NCBI GenBank assembly: GCA_022820545.1
Contig: JAJEFG010000020.1
Coordinates: 1 to 45,079 of the forward strand
Direction of reading: 5' to 3'
DNA from: Acidobacteriota bacterium
Lineage (GTDB): Bacteria; Acidobacteriota; Vicinamibacteria; Marinacidobacterales; Marinacidobacteraceae
DNA: 45,079 bases
Shown: positions 8,374 to 16,861 of the stretch, piece after piece
Numbering within the stretch: the first letter of the stretch is position 1
How the letters are laid out: each line of letters starts with the position of its first letter
Notes under the pieces: model-generated
Seen by the model: the letters and a program-made list of their open reading frames with translations, nothing else
Databases searched by the model: none
Told to the model about the DNA's origin: nothing
Made by a program: the position numbers and the translations under genes

Positions 8374-10461
8374 ATGAGCGTCCTACTCGCCGTGCCGCCC
8401 CGTCCGCTCGCCGCGCTGCTGGCGACCATCGTCCTTGCCGTTCCCTTTGCCGTCGCCGCCCAGGAGCCCTTCCCCCTTTCCGACGAGCACAAGCAATGGC
8501 TCGAATACGACGCCGTCTACATCATCAGCGACCGGGAGAAGGACGCTTTCGAGCGCCTCCAGTCCGACGCCGAACGGGAGGCCTTCATCGCCGCCTTCTG
8601 GTCGCGGCGCGACCCGGAGCCGCTGACCCCCGAGAACGAGTTCCGGACCGAGCACTACCGGCGCATCGAACACGCGAACACGCGCCTCGCCGGCGAAACC
8701 GCGATGCCCGGGTGGATGACCGACCGGGGACGGTTCTACATCCAGCTCGGGGAGCCCGAAGAGCGGGAGACGTTCGCCTCGGTCCCCGGGCTCTACCAGA
8801 CGGAACTCTGGTTCTACCTGGCGCGCGAGGAGCAACTCCTGCCGCCCATCTACATTCTCTTCTTCCGTGAGTACAACGCCGGTCCGTTCATCCAGTTCAA
8901 CCACGTGATCCACCAGCCGGAAGAACTGCTGCCGGCGCAGTCCTTCCCGATCGGGGACTCCCGCCAGGAGGCGTACATCCTGCTGCAGGAGATATCGCCG
9001 CAGCTCGCGCACGCCAGCATCACGATGCGCGCCGACCGGGGAGTCCAGGCGAGCCTCCTGCAACCCGAGATGGAGATCCTCCAGACCCAGACGGTCCTGT
9101 CGGACATCAACCGGGCGCCGTACCGGCTGCTGGACACGAACTGGGTCAGCGGCGCCGAGGCGGGACGGGGTCTGGTCGAGACCGACTACCTCTTCAACTT
9201 CGTGCCGAGCGCCGGGCTCGCGCGCGTGCTGCCCGGGTCGGAGCCGGACTCGTTCTTCGTGCACTACGCCATCGAGATCGAACCGCAGCACTTCACGCTC
9301 GCTCGCGAGGAGGACGGCAACGAGTACTTCACCCGGTTCGAGGTTACGGGTGAGGTCACCACTCCGGACGGTGACGTCGTCCATGACTTCGTGGTGACCC
9401 CGTTTCTGCGGCTCAGCGAGAGTCAGCTTCAGGACGTCGGCGCCCGCCCCTTCACCTACCGCGGCACGTTTCCCCTGATCCCGGGAGACTTCCGTTTCCG
9501 GGTGATCCTCAAGAACGACGCCCGGACCGAATACACCGTCTTCGAGGACGAACTCCGCGTCCCCGGGAGCGGCCCCTCGTTTTCGCGGCCGTGGCTCCTC
9601 CACGCCCCGCCCCAACCCGTTCCGGGCCCGGGCGTGCGCGCGTGGCTGGCGGGCGTTTCCCAACTCGTCCCCAATGGGCGCGCGGTCGTAGCGGCCGGAA
9701 ACCCGATCCGGGCGATCGCGTCGGCGCCGGGACACGACTTGCTCGCCTTCCGGGTGACCCCCTGGAGCGCCGCCGACGAATCGGAAACGACGCGGGCCCC
9801 CGTCCTCGAGGAGGAGGTCCCGGTCAGCGACGGACTCGCCGTCTGGCAGCCGGCAACCACCGGGTGGGATTCCGGCCGCTACCTGCTCTCCGTGAGCGTG
9901 GGCACGGACCTTCGGACGCTGATCTTCGATCTGAACGCGCGCAGCCGGGTCGCAGTCCCGTGGGGGCTCAGCGACTCTCCCGATGAATCTCCCGGGGCCG
10001 TGTCCGCGGCCCGTGGAGAACAGTGGCTGCGCACGGGGAACCTCGAACGCGCCCGCGCGAGCTTCGAAGCGGCGCTCGGAGAGAACCCGAATCTCGGCCG
10101 GGTGCGCCTCGCCCTCGGACGATTCGCGCTCGACGACGGCGAACCCCGAACCGCGGTCCGCCTGCTCGAACCCGCGCTCGCCCAGGCGCCCGAAGACGCC
10201 ATGGTGCTGCGGGTCCTCGGCGACGCCCACCGGGAGTCGGGGAACCACCCGCGGGCGGTCGAGCTCTACGAGCGTTCCCTGCCTCTCCAGGCGCCGGACC
10301 CGGCACTCCTCAATGCGCTCTCGTGGTCGCTCGCCGCGGGCGGCAACGCGTCGCGCGCCATTCCCTACCTCGAACAGTCCCTCCGCATGGATCCGGAACA
10401 ACCGGAGGTGCGGGAGTTCCTCGCGAATCTCCGGGCGGGCGCCTCGCCCGGCCGGCGGTAG
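8374..10461 (+). CDS. GWxTD domain-containing protein with C-terminal TPR repeats
   Basis: A 695-residue exported protein of a family best known from Acidobacteriota and other soil or marine phyla. A Sec signal covers about residues 1-29. The GWxTD domain follows, with AFWSRRDPEPLTPENEF upstream of the diagnostic GWMTDRGRFYI (113-123) and LGEPEE. A middle region of beta-rich sequence is unassigned. From about residue 550 to the end, TPR-like helices carry the usual spacing (ALGENPNL, LAQAPED, LRMDPEQPEV), suggesting protein-protein contacts. No enzymatic residues stand out and no function is established for the family. The ATG at 8374 begins a proper signal peptide. It is followed 248 bp later by the TonB-dependent receptor gene. 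Confidence 0.9.
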   Translation: MSVLLAVPPRPLAALLATIVLAVPFAVAAQEPFPLSDEHKQWLEYDAVYIISDREKDAFERLQSDAEREAFIAAFWSRRDPEPLTPENEFRTEHYRRIEHANTRLAGETAMPGWMTDRGRFYIQLGEPEERETFASVPGLYQTELWFYLAREEQLLPPIYILFFREYNAGPFIQFNHVIHQPEELLPAQSFPIGDSRQEAYILLQEISPQLAHASITMRADRGVQASLLQPEMEILQTQTVLSDINRAPYRLLDTNWVSGAEAGRGLVETDYLFNFVPSAGLARVLPGSEPDSFFVHYAIEIEPQHFTLAREEDGNEYFTRFEVTGEVTTPDGDVVHDFVVTPFLRLSESQLQDVGARPFTYRGTFPLIPGDFRFRVILKNDARTEYTVFEDELRVPGSGPSFSRPWLLHAPPQPVPGPGVRAWLAGVSQLVPNGRAVVAAGNPIRAIASAPGHDLLAFRVTPWSAADESETTRAPVLEEEVPVSDGLAVWQPATTGWDSGRYLLSVSVGTDLRTLIFDLNARSRVAVPWGLSDSPDESPGAVSAARGEQWLRTGNLERARASFEAALGENPNLGRVRLALGRFALDDGEPRTAVRLLEPALAQAPEDAMVLRVLGDAHRESGNHPRAVELYERSLPLQAPDPALLNALSWSLAAGGNASRAIPYLEQSLRMDPEQPEVREFLANLRAGASPGRR

Positions 10462-10586
10462 CGCATTTCGCCGAATCGGCGCTCCAAGATTTCAGCCACT
10501 CCGTTCGGTTCCTTGGACGGCGGCGTCGGGCGGCGCGCCGGCCATCTCCCCGTAACTGAAACAAAGATCGGGCCTTAAATGCGAGG

Positions 10587-10615
10587 TTCCCACTCGTCCC
10601 GAAGCATGGCATAAT
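10587..10615 (+). promoter_or_regulatory. Predicted sigma70-type promoter of the TonB receptor gene
   Basis: TTCCCA (10587-10592), a 17-bp spacer and CATAAT (10610-10615) with an upstream TG one base before the hexamer (extended -10). The surrounding stretch is locally less GC-rich than the coding DNA. Initiation here would leave a leader of roughly 90 nt ending in GGAGG before the ATG at 10710. Confidence 0.45.
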
Positions 10616-10709
10616 CGTTGCCTAATTTTCGCGCTTGCACTTTCTCCCGCGGAACCGGCGCAGTCGGGCCGCATCCCTGAAATCCCAGACACCTCATAGA
10701 GGAGGAACC

Positions 10710-13700
10710 ATGCGGAAGTCCACTTTCGCGCTGCTTCTCGCGGCGACCCTCGTCCTTCCGGCCCTCGCGTTCGGACAGGGCGGCGACTCCAGCATCCGCG
10801 GCACGGTCACCGACGACTCGGGCGCCGTGCTTCCCGGAGTCACGATCACCGCCACGAGCCCGGCGCTCATCAGCCCCGCCACGGCGGTCACGGACGGTCA
10901 GGGCACCTACCGGCTGCTCAACCTTCCCGCCGGGGAATACGCGGTGGAAGCCGCGCTTTCCGGCTTCGCCACCTACCGCCAGGAAGGCATCCTCGTGCGC
11001 GCCAGCACGAACATCGGGGTGGACGCGGTGATGTCCATCAGCACCGTCCAGGAGACGGTCACGGTGACCGCCGAGACGCCGATGCTCGAGATCTCGCGTC
11101 CCGGCAACATCCTGACCATCGAGGGTGACCTCCAGCGCGACCTGCCCATCCAGGCCCGCGGCAACTGGAGCGACTTCCTCGAGATGACCCCCGGCGTGAA
11201 CGCGCGTCCCTTCGACGACGGCTCCGGCCGGATGGTCTACTTCGGCCACGCCACCGAGCACTTCGCCCACGTGATCCAGCTCGAGGGCATGGCGGCGGCC
11301 GGCTACACCGATTCGCAGGTCACCTACGTCGGCATGAACGCCGACATGATGGAGGACATGTCGGTGAAGACCGGCGGCGCCGAGGCCAAGGACCCGATGG
11401 GGACCGGCCTGATCATCAACGTGGTCACCCGGAGCGGCGGTAACGACCTGTCCGCTTCGGCAGCCTACGACTACCAGGACTTCGACTGGGGAACCGGTGA
11501 CGAGGAGGGCCTCGGCGGGTTCTTCGGCGACAACGAGCTGCCGAGCGGGTTCGACCCGTTCGCGTCCGAGAAGTCCATGTTCGAGTCGCTTGGCGCGTAC
11601 ACCCCGCCGGTGGGGCGCCCGGCAGCGGCCGGCACCCCCACCGCCCACCTGGTGAACCAGGCGGACTTCTCGCTCGGCGGTCCGATCATGCGGGACCGGG
11701 CCTGGTTCTTCGCTTCCTACCGGTACGCGGACCTGGCGGCCCGCATCAGCCGGGGCGCCACCGACATCCAGCGGTTGAACGCCCTTTCGGGCCTGTCCCT
11801 CGGGACCACCGGAGTGGCGCCCACCTACTCGGAGTTCAACAACACGACGAAGAGCCACCAGCCCTACGTCAAGATCAGCGCGCAGCTCAACCCGGGCCAC
11901 GAGCTGAACCTCTACTACCAGGGCGACACCGTCGAGAACACCTCGAACCGCGAGTACGACCTCGCGGGCCGGCTCACGGTCCAGACCGGCGGCAACCTGA
12001 TCGGCGGCAAGCTGACCTCGGTGTTCGGCGATTCCACGACCGGACAGTTCACCGCCTCCTATAACGACAAGGCGTCGCAGGTGCCGCTGGACATCCAGAA
12101 CCAGTTGAGTTCCCTGCCCCTGTACGTGGAGGTCCACGGCGGCTACTCGGTGAACGAGAGCGGCACGATCGCGCGCGGCGGCCGGATCGCCGCCGCCGGC
12201 ACTCCCAACGGGACGGACCGGCCGGCGCAACTCATCCTGATGCGGGCCGACATGACCCGCTACGTGGACAACGCCGCCGGCTCGCACGAGATCGGCTTCG
12301 GCCTCTACGCGGCCCCGTGGAACACCTATCCGAGCACGACGGTGTATGCCACCCACAACGGCTGGGGAACGGAGTACCACACACCGGTAAACGCGAACGG
12401 GGAACGGACGACCGACCTCTCGCAAGCGGTCGCGACCCGGTGGTTCGAGCGGCGCCGCACCGGCGACGCGAACGGACCGATCGATCGACTCCTGACCCGG
12501 GATGCGCAGGACTCCAACATCGCCGTCTATCTGCAGGACGCCTGGAAGCCGACGGACCGGCTCACCCTGAACATCGGGCTCCGGACGGACTGGGTCAAGC
12601 GCTACGACGCCCTCCTCGACTTCGAGCGGATGAACACCTGGGCGATCGGGCCGCGGCTCGGCTTCGCGTACCAGGTCACCGAGGATGGACGGACGATCCT
12701 GCGAGGGAACGCCGGCCGCGTCCACGAGCAGATGAATGGCCGCGACAACATCACCTCGGTCCACGGTGGAACGAGCGTCGGCAGCTACGTGGAGTACGAC
12801 CACGATGGCGACGGGATGCCGGACTTCGACCGCTACACCCCGCCGGCCGACCGGCTTTCGATTGATGCTCTCTTCGACCCGAACGGTGTCACCCAGCCGT
12901 TCGTGGACGAGGCCATCGTTGGCGTGCGCCGCCAGTTCGCCGGACAGTTCGCAGCGGACGTCGCCTTCGTGCACCGGCGCTACACGCACAACTACGCGCT
13001 TCGCGAGGTGAACGGCTTCTATCCGTCGTGTTGCCCCGCCACGCCGCCGCTGGGCGAGTTCCAGTACGGCGCGTTCGGTATCGAGTACGGCGACCTGCTC
13101 CAGCAGACCAACAACACCTGGAGCAACCTGGTGTACTCCGCCATCGAGATCACCACGACCCGCCGCACCGAGCGGATGTCCGCCACCCTGAACATCAGCC
13201 GCCAGTGGCAGCAGTTCGCGGGCGACTGGAACCCGACCGATCCGGCAGCCTTCATCCAGCCGGACAAGTTCAACTCCAACAAGGCGCTCTACATGCCGCG
13301 CGGCAACAACGAGCACGACACCCTGCGGGCTTCGTCGGCGCTGTCCTACGCCCCGACCTGGCGCCAGTTCTCCATCCGGGGCGGCATGAGCTACCTGATG
13401 CCCTATGACGTCACCCTCGCCGTGAGCTACACCGCGAACGCCGGGCCGTGGTCCGGTCCGCCGCTGCAACGGCTCTCCGCGAGTGACCCGCAGGTCACCC
13501 AGTACGGCCCGGGAAGCGCCAACAACGGTTTCTCGAACCCGCTGGCGACCCGCTACCGCATCCTCGGCGCGGACCGGGGCGATCTCCAGCCGCAGGCTCC
13601 GACCGTCCACACGGTGGGACTCTCGGTCGGCAAGATCCTGGATCTCGGCCCCGCGCAGCTCGAGACCTCGCTCCAGGTCTTCAACCTGATGGACGCGGCG

Positions 13701-13817
13701 AACCACAACCAGTTCACCTACTCCGGCGCCAACCGGACGTGGGTGCCTGCGTTCCTGGAGCTTCGGAGCCGGCAGAACGCTCGCACCATGCTCCTCCGGG
13801 GGACCCTCCGCTTCTAG
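10710..13817 (+). CDS. TonB-dependent receptor, Oar-like, with carboxypeptidase-regulatory N-domain
   Basis: A 1035-residue outer-membrane beta-barrel protein. The signal peptide ends near residue 22. Residues 28-110 form a carboxypeptidase D regulatory-like domain (GTVTDDSGAVLPGVTIT, NLPAGEYAVEA). A plug-like region follows (TVTAETP, WSDFLEMTPGVN), then a long barrel rich in alternating aromatic strands that ends in GTLRF with a terminal Phe, the usual barrel-assembly signal. Such receptors import or bind large substrates such as peptides, glycans or siderophores using TonB energy; the ligand here is unknown. The ATG at 10710 has GGAGG 5 nt upstream. It appears monocistronic, with its own promoter and an intrinsic terminator 22 bp after the stop. 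The architecture is typical of Acidobacteriota. Confidence 0.93.
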   Translation: MRKSTFALLLAATLVLPALAFGQGGDSSIRGTVTDDSGAVLPGVTITATSPALISPATAVTDGQGTYRLLNLPAGEYAVEAALSGFATYRQEGILVRASTNIGVDAVMSISTVQETVTVTAETPMLEISRPGNILTIEGDLQRDLPIQARGNWSDFLEMTPGVNARPFDDGSGRMVYFGHATEHFAHVIQLEGMAAAGYTDSQVTYVGMNADMMEDMSVKTGGAEAKDPMGTGLIINVVTRSGGNDLSASAAYDYQDFDWGTGDEEGLGGFFGDNELPSGFDPFASEKSMFESLGAYTPPVGRPAAAGTPTAHLVNQADFSLGGPIMRDRAWFFASYRYADLAARISRGATDIQRLNALSGLSLGTTGVAPTYSEFNNTTKSHQPYVKISAQLNPGHELNLYYQGDTVENTSNREYDLAGRLTVQTGGNLIGGKLTSVFGDSTTGQFTASYNDKASQVPLDIQNQLSSLPLYVEVHGGYSVNESGTIARGGRIAAAGTPNGTDRPAQLILMRADMTRYVDNAAGSHEIGFGLYAAPWNTYPSTTVYATHNGWGTEYHTPVNANGERTTDLSQAVATRWFERRRTGDANGPIDRLLTRDAQDSNIAVYLQDAWKPTDRLTLNIGLRTDWVKRYDALLDFERMNTWAIGPRLGFAYQVTEDGRTILRGNAGRVHEQMNGRDNITSVHGGTSVGSYVEYDHDGDGMPDFDRYTPPADRLSIDALFDPNGVTQPFVDEAIVGVRRQFAGQFAADVAFVHRRYTHNYALREVNGFYPSCCPATPPLGEFQYGAFGIEYGDLLQQTNNTWSNLVYSAIEITTTRRTERMSATLNISRQWQQFAGDWNPTDPAAFIQPDKFNSNKALYMPRGNNEHDTLRASSALSYAPTWRQFSIRGGMSYLMPYDVTLAVSYTANAGPWSGPPLQRLSASDPQVTQYGPGSANNGFSNPLATRYRILGADRGDLQPQAPTVHTVGLSVGKILDLGPAQLETSLQVFNLMDAANHNQFTYSGANRTWVPAFLELRSRQNARTMLLRGTLRF

Positions 13818-13838
13818 GCGAACCCCTCAAGCACCTTC

Positions 13839-13870
13839 AAGGGGCCGGCCCTCCGGGGCCGGCCCCTTTT
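13839..13870 (+). terminator. Intrinsic terminator of the TonB receptor gene
   Basis: A perfect 13-bp stem (AAGGGGCCGGCCC with its complement) and a 4-nt TCCG loop run straight into a TTTT tract at 13867-13870. It lies 22 bp after the receptor stop codon. The stem starts with AA, so the hairpin might also work for the opposite strand. Confidence 0.9.
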
Positions 13871-13948
13871 GCTATGTACGTCGGGCATCGCATTCGGCTG
13901 ACCGGGGTTCGGGCGCTACGATGTGAAGGCTCCGGTTGAAGGCTTCGT

Positions 13949-14851
13949 ATGCACTTCGTCCTGCCCCTGACCGCTGTTCTGGTGGCTCTTGCGCCGCCGC
14001 TCGGCGTAACGCAGGAACGAGCCCAGAGCCCCCAAGGTCCAGCGGAACGCGAACCAACAGCCGTTGACGCACCGGGAACGGCGGCATCGGCTCTACGCTG
14101 GAACCTCGAGGTGTTCATTGGCGGCGGGTTCGCGGGGCTCGCCGCGAACGGCGACGTAACCTGGGGCCACCGGGATCCCCGCGATCCCGCTCCTCTCGAT
14201 CCACAGCCGTTTCTCGACATCTCGCACCACGCCCGCGAACGAGGTTGGGCTGCCGGGTTTCGAGCGATGCGCGGGCGCTGGGGCGTCGAGGCGCAATACC
14301 ACCGGGTCACCGGACGCGCGTTCCATCCGAGCGCCCTGATCGGCGAACTCCCCTTCAGGGGGCTCGACCTTCGGTCGCCCGAAGAACCCCAGGATCTGCT
14401 GACCGCGCAGGGCGTCCTGGAGGTCCCAATGGGCCACCGCAAGAGCGTGTTCGTGGGACTCGGAGCCGGATACGCCCGGTCCGCCGGGCCGGACACGGGC
14501 CGCATCGAGATTCGGGACCTGCCGATCTCGCTGCGACGCGGCGGGACGGAGGTGCACAGCCTCTCCAGCAGCCACACGCCGCGCGAACAGCGAGCCGACC
14601 GGCTGTCGTTCCTGGTCGGCGGTTCCGCCGGGATCACCCTTCGGGCCCGTCAGTTCATCGTCCGGCCGCGGATCGACGTGTTCCTGGGCCGGACGCGCCA
14701 TGCCGAAGCAAGCTGGGATACGGCTGCCGAGTTTGACCTCCCGGACACCGGCCGTCAGTCGGTTGGCCTGGGAATCACGTCGCTGGAAGCTTCCGTGCGC
14801 CCGCTCCTCGCCCTCTTCAGCGTGGATCTCGGCTGGTCAACCCGCCGATAG
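13949..14851 (+). CDS. Putative outer-membrane beta-barrel protein, three-member local family (copy A)
   Basis: A 300-residue exported protein that I do not recognise from named families. The N-terminal signal ends near residue 21, followed by a Pro/Glu-rich linker. The rest alternates short amphipathic strands, and the chain ends LFSVDLGWSTRR. Two other genes in this window (19482-20360 and 20653-21657) share four blocks with it. These are GFRAMRGRWGVE (103-114), VGLGAGYARS near 170, GGSAGITLRARQFIVRPRID (224-243) and LALFSVDLGWS (287-297). A small outer-membrane barrel is my inference. A GCTACGAT box lies 26 nt upstream of the ATG. The gene follows the TonB receptor terminator and is probably transcribed alone. 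Confidence 0.8.
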   Translation: MHFVLPLTAVLVALAPPLGVTQERAQSPQGPAEREPTAVDAPGTAASALRWNLEVFIGGGFAGLAANGDVTWGHRDPRDPAPLDPQPFLDISHHARERGWAAGFRAMRGRWGVEAQYHRVTGRAFHPSALIGELPFRGLDLRSPEEPQDLLTAQGVLEVPMGHRKSVFVGLGAGYARSAGPDTGRIEIRDLPISLRRGGTEVHSLSSSHTPREQRADRLSFLVGGSAGITLRARQFIVRPRIDVFLGRTRHAEASWDTAAEFDLPDTGRQSVGLGITSLEASVRPLLALFSVDLGWSTRR

Positions 14852-15186
14852 CTGGTTCCACCGCCCGGTAGCGTCGGCCCGGAGCCGGGCGGATTCCCGA
14901 AGCGTCGTGCATCGACCAGCCGCTGAGCACCGGCTCGATCACCCGCCGTACCCGTTGCTCCTCCAGCTTCGTCCCCAGGTTGTCCAGGTGCGTCTGCCGA
15001 CTCTCGATCAACCGCTCCCGCGCATCCAGGATGTCCCCCCGCTGATCGCCCGTGAGCGCTCCCGGCCCGCCCGGTTCTCGAAGCACGCCCCGTGTGCCCT
15101 GATCCACAGCACCTTCAAGTGCGGGAAGTGCAGCGGCCGGCCGCCTGGCGTCCTCCAAGTGATCGGTGCTACCGTACACACTCGTT
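14852..15186. other. Intergenic stretch with no supported gene
   Basis: Between copy A of the barrel family and higB I see no convincing gene. A 125-codon minus-strand frame (14817-15194) runs through it and contains a helical, charged segment (LDNLGTKLEEQRVRRVIEPVL region). It has no ribosome site, overlaps the end of copy A, and matches no family I know. It could be a decayed gene. The right end holds the likely higBA promoter box. Confidence 0.4.
15167..15175 (+). promoter_or_regulatory. Extended -10 box TGCTACCGT before higB
   Basis: TGC followed by TACCGT ends 11 nt before the TTG start proposed for higB. This would give a leader of only a few nucleotides, in keeping with the lack of a Shine-Dalgarno sequence. 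The -35 region is not recognisable. Confidence 0.3.
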
Positions 15187-15477
15187 TTGATCATTCGTTC
15201 GGTCCGTCATCGAGGATTGCGCCGTCTGCTCGAGGACGACACACCCCGGTTCCTGCCACCTGACCTGATCGGCAGGGTGCGCCGAATCCTGACGGTCATG
15301 CTTCTGGCCTCCGACATGGACGACTTCATCCACCACGCGCCCGGTGGTTGGCGAGTACATCGGCTCGTCGGAGACCGGCAGGACGCCTGGAGCGTGTCGG
15401 TCTCCGGGAATTGGCGAATGACGTTCGAGGAAACCGACGACTGCATTGAACGCCTGCATTTGGAGGACTACCACTGA
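15187..15477 (+). CDS. higB: HigB-type mRNA interferase toxin
   Basis: A 96-residue RelE/HigB-superfamily toxin, a ribosome-dependent mRNA cleaving protein in characterised members. Family landmarks are the opening IIRSVRHRGLRRLLEDD, then GGWRVHRLVGD, WSVSVSGNWRMTF and the end LHLEDYH, which are the classic HigB (proteic killer) blocks. The start is taken as TTG at 15187 because known family members begin exactly here (M-I-x-S/R-x-x-H). GTG at 15166 would add seven residues. The stop overlaps the antitoxin start (TGATG), so toxin and antitoxin are translationally coupled, toxin first, as in other higBA modules. Nothing suggests the toxin is broken. Confidence 0.92.
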   Translation: MIIRSVRHRGLRRLLEDDTPRFLPPDLIGRVRRILTVMLLASDMDDFIHHAPGGWRVHRLVGDRQDAWSVSVSGNWRMTFEETDDCIERLHLEDYH

Positions 15478-15782
15478 TGGCTACCCAGAGCATCAGGGTC
15501 AACATGACCCCTTCCCACCCGGGTGACTTCATCCGGACCGAGATCCTTGGGGAACTGCGTCTCAGCGTCACCGCGGCCGCGGAGATTCTCGGCGTCCGCC
15601 GGGCGACGCTATCGACGCTGTTGAACGGCAACGCCGCGCTCTCGCCGGAAATGGCGCTTCGTCTGGAGAAGGCGTTCGGCGTCAGCATGGACATGCTGCT
15701 CAAGATGCAGGCATGGCACGACGCTGCCTCGATGCGCGCCCGCGCGAACGAGGTCGCGGTCGAGCGGTACCAACCCGCCTGA
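15477..15782 (+). CDS. higA: HigA-type antitoxin, XRE helix-turn-helix
   Basis: A 101-residue antitoxin and autorepressor. MTPSHPGDFIRTEIL leads into a helix-turn-helix (VTAAAEILGVRRATLSTLLN, about residues 32-51), then the conserved ALSPEMALRLEKAFG and MDMLLKMQAWHD segments. These are standard HigA features, with the DNA-binding domain also contacting the toxin. The ATG shares its A with the last base of the higB TGA. By family it should bind HigB and repress the operon from sites near 15170, but I see no clear operator palindrome there. Confidence 0.93.
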   Translation: MATQSIRVNMTPSHPGDFIRTEILGELRLSVTAAAEILGVRRATLSTLLNGNAALSPEMALRLEKAFGVSMDMLLKMQAWHDAASMRARANEVAVERYQPA

Positions 15783-15961
15783 CCAACCCCCTTCGCTCAA
15801 AGGCCCCGCTACCACGGATCTGGCCGCCGGAACACCCGTCCCTCGTTCGCTCACCTCCACCGACTCGCGGGCAAAAGAGGGAACGGCTCCAACGCGGCGC
15901 AAACCGCGGCGACCTCCGGGCGCAGCCGGAGTTTCGGGGCCGGCAAAGCGCCTGCCCAACG

Positions 15962-16861
15962 TCAACCCGGGGAGCACCCTCCACGCGTGTCGCAGCGGAG
16001 CCCGTGGGGCTCGCACCCGGGTGCGGAGGCCAGCAGCTCCAGCGCGTCAAACCAGCCCAGGTCGAACGTCTGCTCGAAGCCGTCACCGTCCGAAATCAGC
16101 TCGGCACCGGTCATAAACAGAAAGGGATGGCCGGTCACATCCTGTTTCCGCTGCGCCGAGGGGTCCCACGACGCATCCTTCAGTTCGCCGCCACGAAACC
16201 GGTACGGCGCCAGCAACCGCATCCCGACCCCGAAACGAGGGGACCGAAGCGTGATCCTTCCCGAGCGGTAGTCCGTGGCGTCCGGGAACAACCGGGAGAA
16301 GAAACGCCCCGCCGGGCCGCTGCCGCCCGCCGGCTCTCCAGTCAGCACCAACGCGTCGCAGGGAATCGGCGCCTCGCCGGCGGCGACCCGGAACCGGAGC
16401 GGCGCCTTCGCGAAACCGTCTCCCGGAGCCACGATGCGGAGCTCGTAGGTCTGCCCGACACCTACCCCGTCCGCAGGCTCGCCAACCTCGATCCTCACGA
16501 CCCCGAAGTACTCCTGTCCCGTCAGCATCTCGTCCATGGGTCCGAGGACTTCGACGTCCCGGCTCCGGATCTCGTGCGAAAGGGAGACGAGTCCCGGAGG
16601 AGCGTCCGTCTGTACCTCGAAGGAAGTCCACTGAGGCGGCGTCGGCCCGGTCGAGGGATACCCCGGATCGGCGACCACGTGAAGCTCGATCCGGGCGCCC
16701 GGCTGGAGTTCGAGGACTTGATGCGGGGCGTAGAACACTCCGTCAAACCGAATCTGATCCCGCCCCGGGGGCGACGGCGACGTCGGAGCCGGAGAGCCGT
16801 CGCCACAGGCAGCGCCCGCTAACGCGCAGCCGATGACGGTCGCAAGCGACAGCGGCTTCAC
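15962..16861 (-). CDS. Exported lipoprotein of unknown function, coupled to the metalloprotease gene
   Basis: A 299-residue lipoprotein with a clear signal and lipobox (LAGAAC near residue 17) followed by a Gly/Ser/Pro-rich tether. The body looks all-beta, with several Ig-like or C2-like strand patterns (ARIELHVVADPGYP, YELRIVAPGDGF). The end has four or more cysteines (PGCEPHGLRCDTRGGCSPG) that could form disulfides. I do not recognise a family. It starts with GTG at 16861, preceded by GGGGAGGAG, and this codon overlaps the TGA of the matrixin gene (GTGA). The pair is therefore translationally coupled and the lipoprotein is probably a partner, substrate or inhibitor of the protease. That role is inference. 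Confidence 0.8.
   Translation of the reverse strand: MKPLSLATVIGCALAGAACGDGSPAPTSPSPPGRDQIRFDGVFYAPHQVLELQPGARIELHVVADPGYPSTGPTPPQWTSFEVQTDAPPGLVSLSHEIRSRDVEVLGPMDEMLTGQEYFGVVRIEVGEPADGVGVGQTYELRIVAPGDGFAKAPLRFRVAAGEAPIPCDALVLTGEPAGGSGPAGRFFSRLFPDATDYRSGRITLRSPRFGVGMRLLAPYRFRGGELKDASWDPSAQRKQDVTGHPFLFMTGAELISDGDGFEQTFDLGWFDALELLASAPGCEPHGLRCDTRGGCSPG

Noticed and set aside
10575..13706. A 1043-codon minus-strand open frame
   Set aside because: It lies wholly antisense to the well-supported TonB receptor, is rich in Arg, Gly, Val and His with no motifs, and arises from the GC-biased third codon positions of the real gene.
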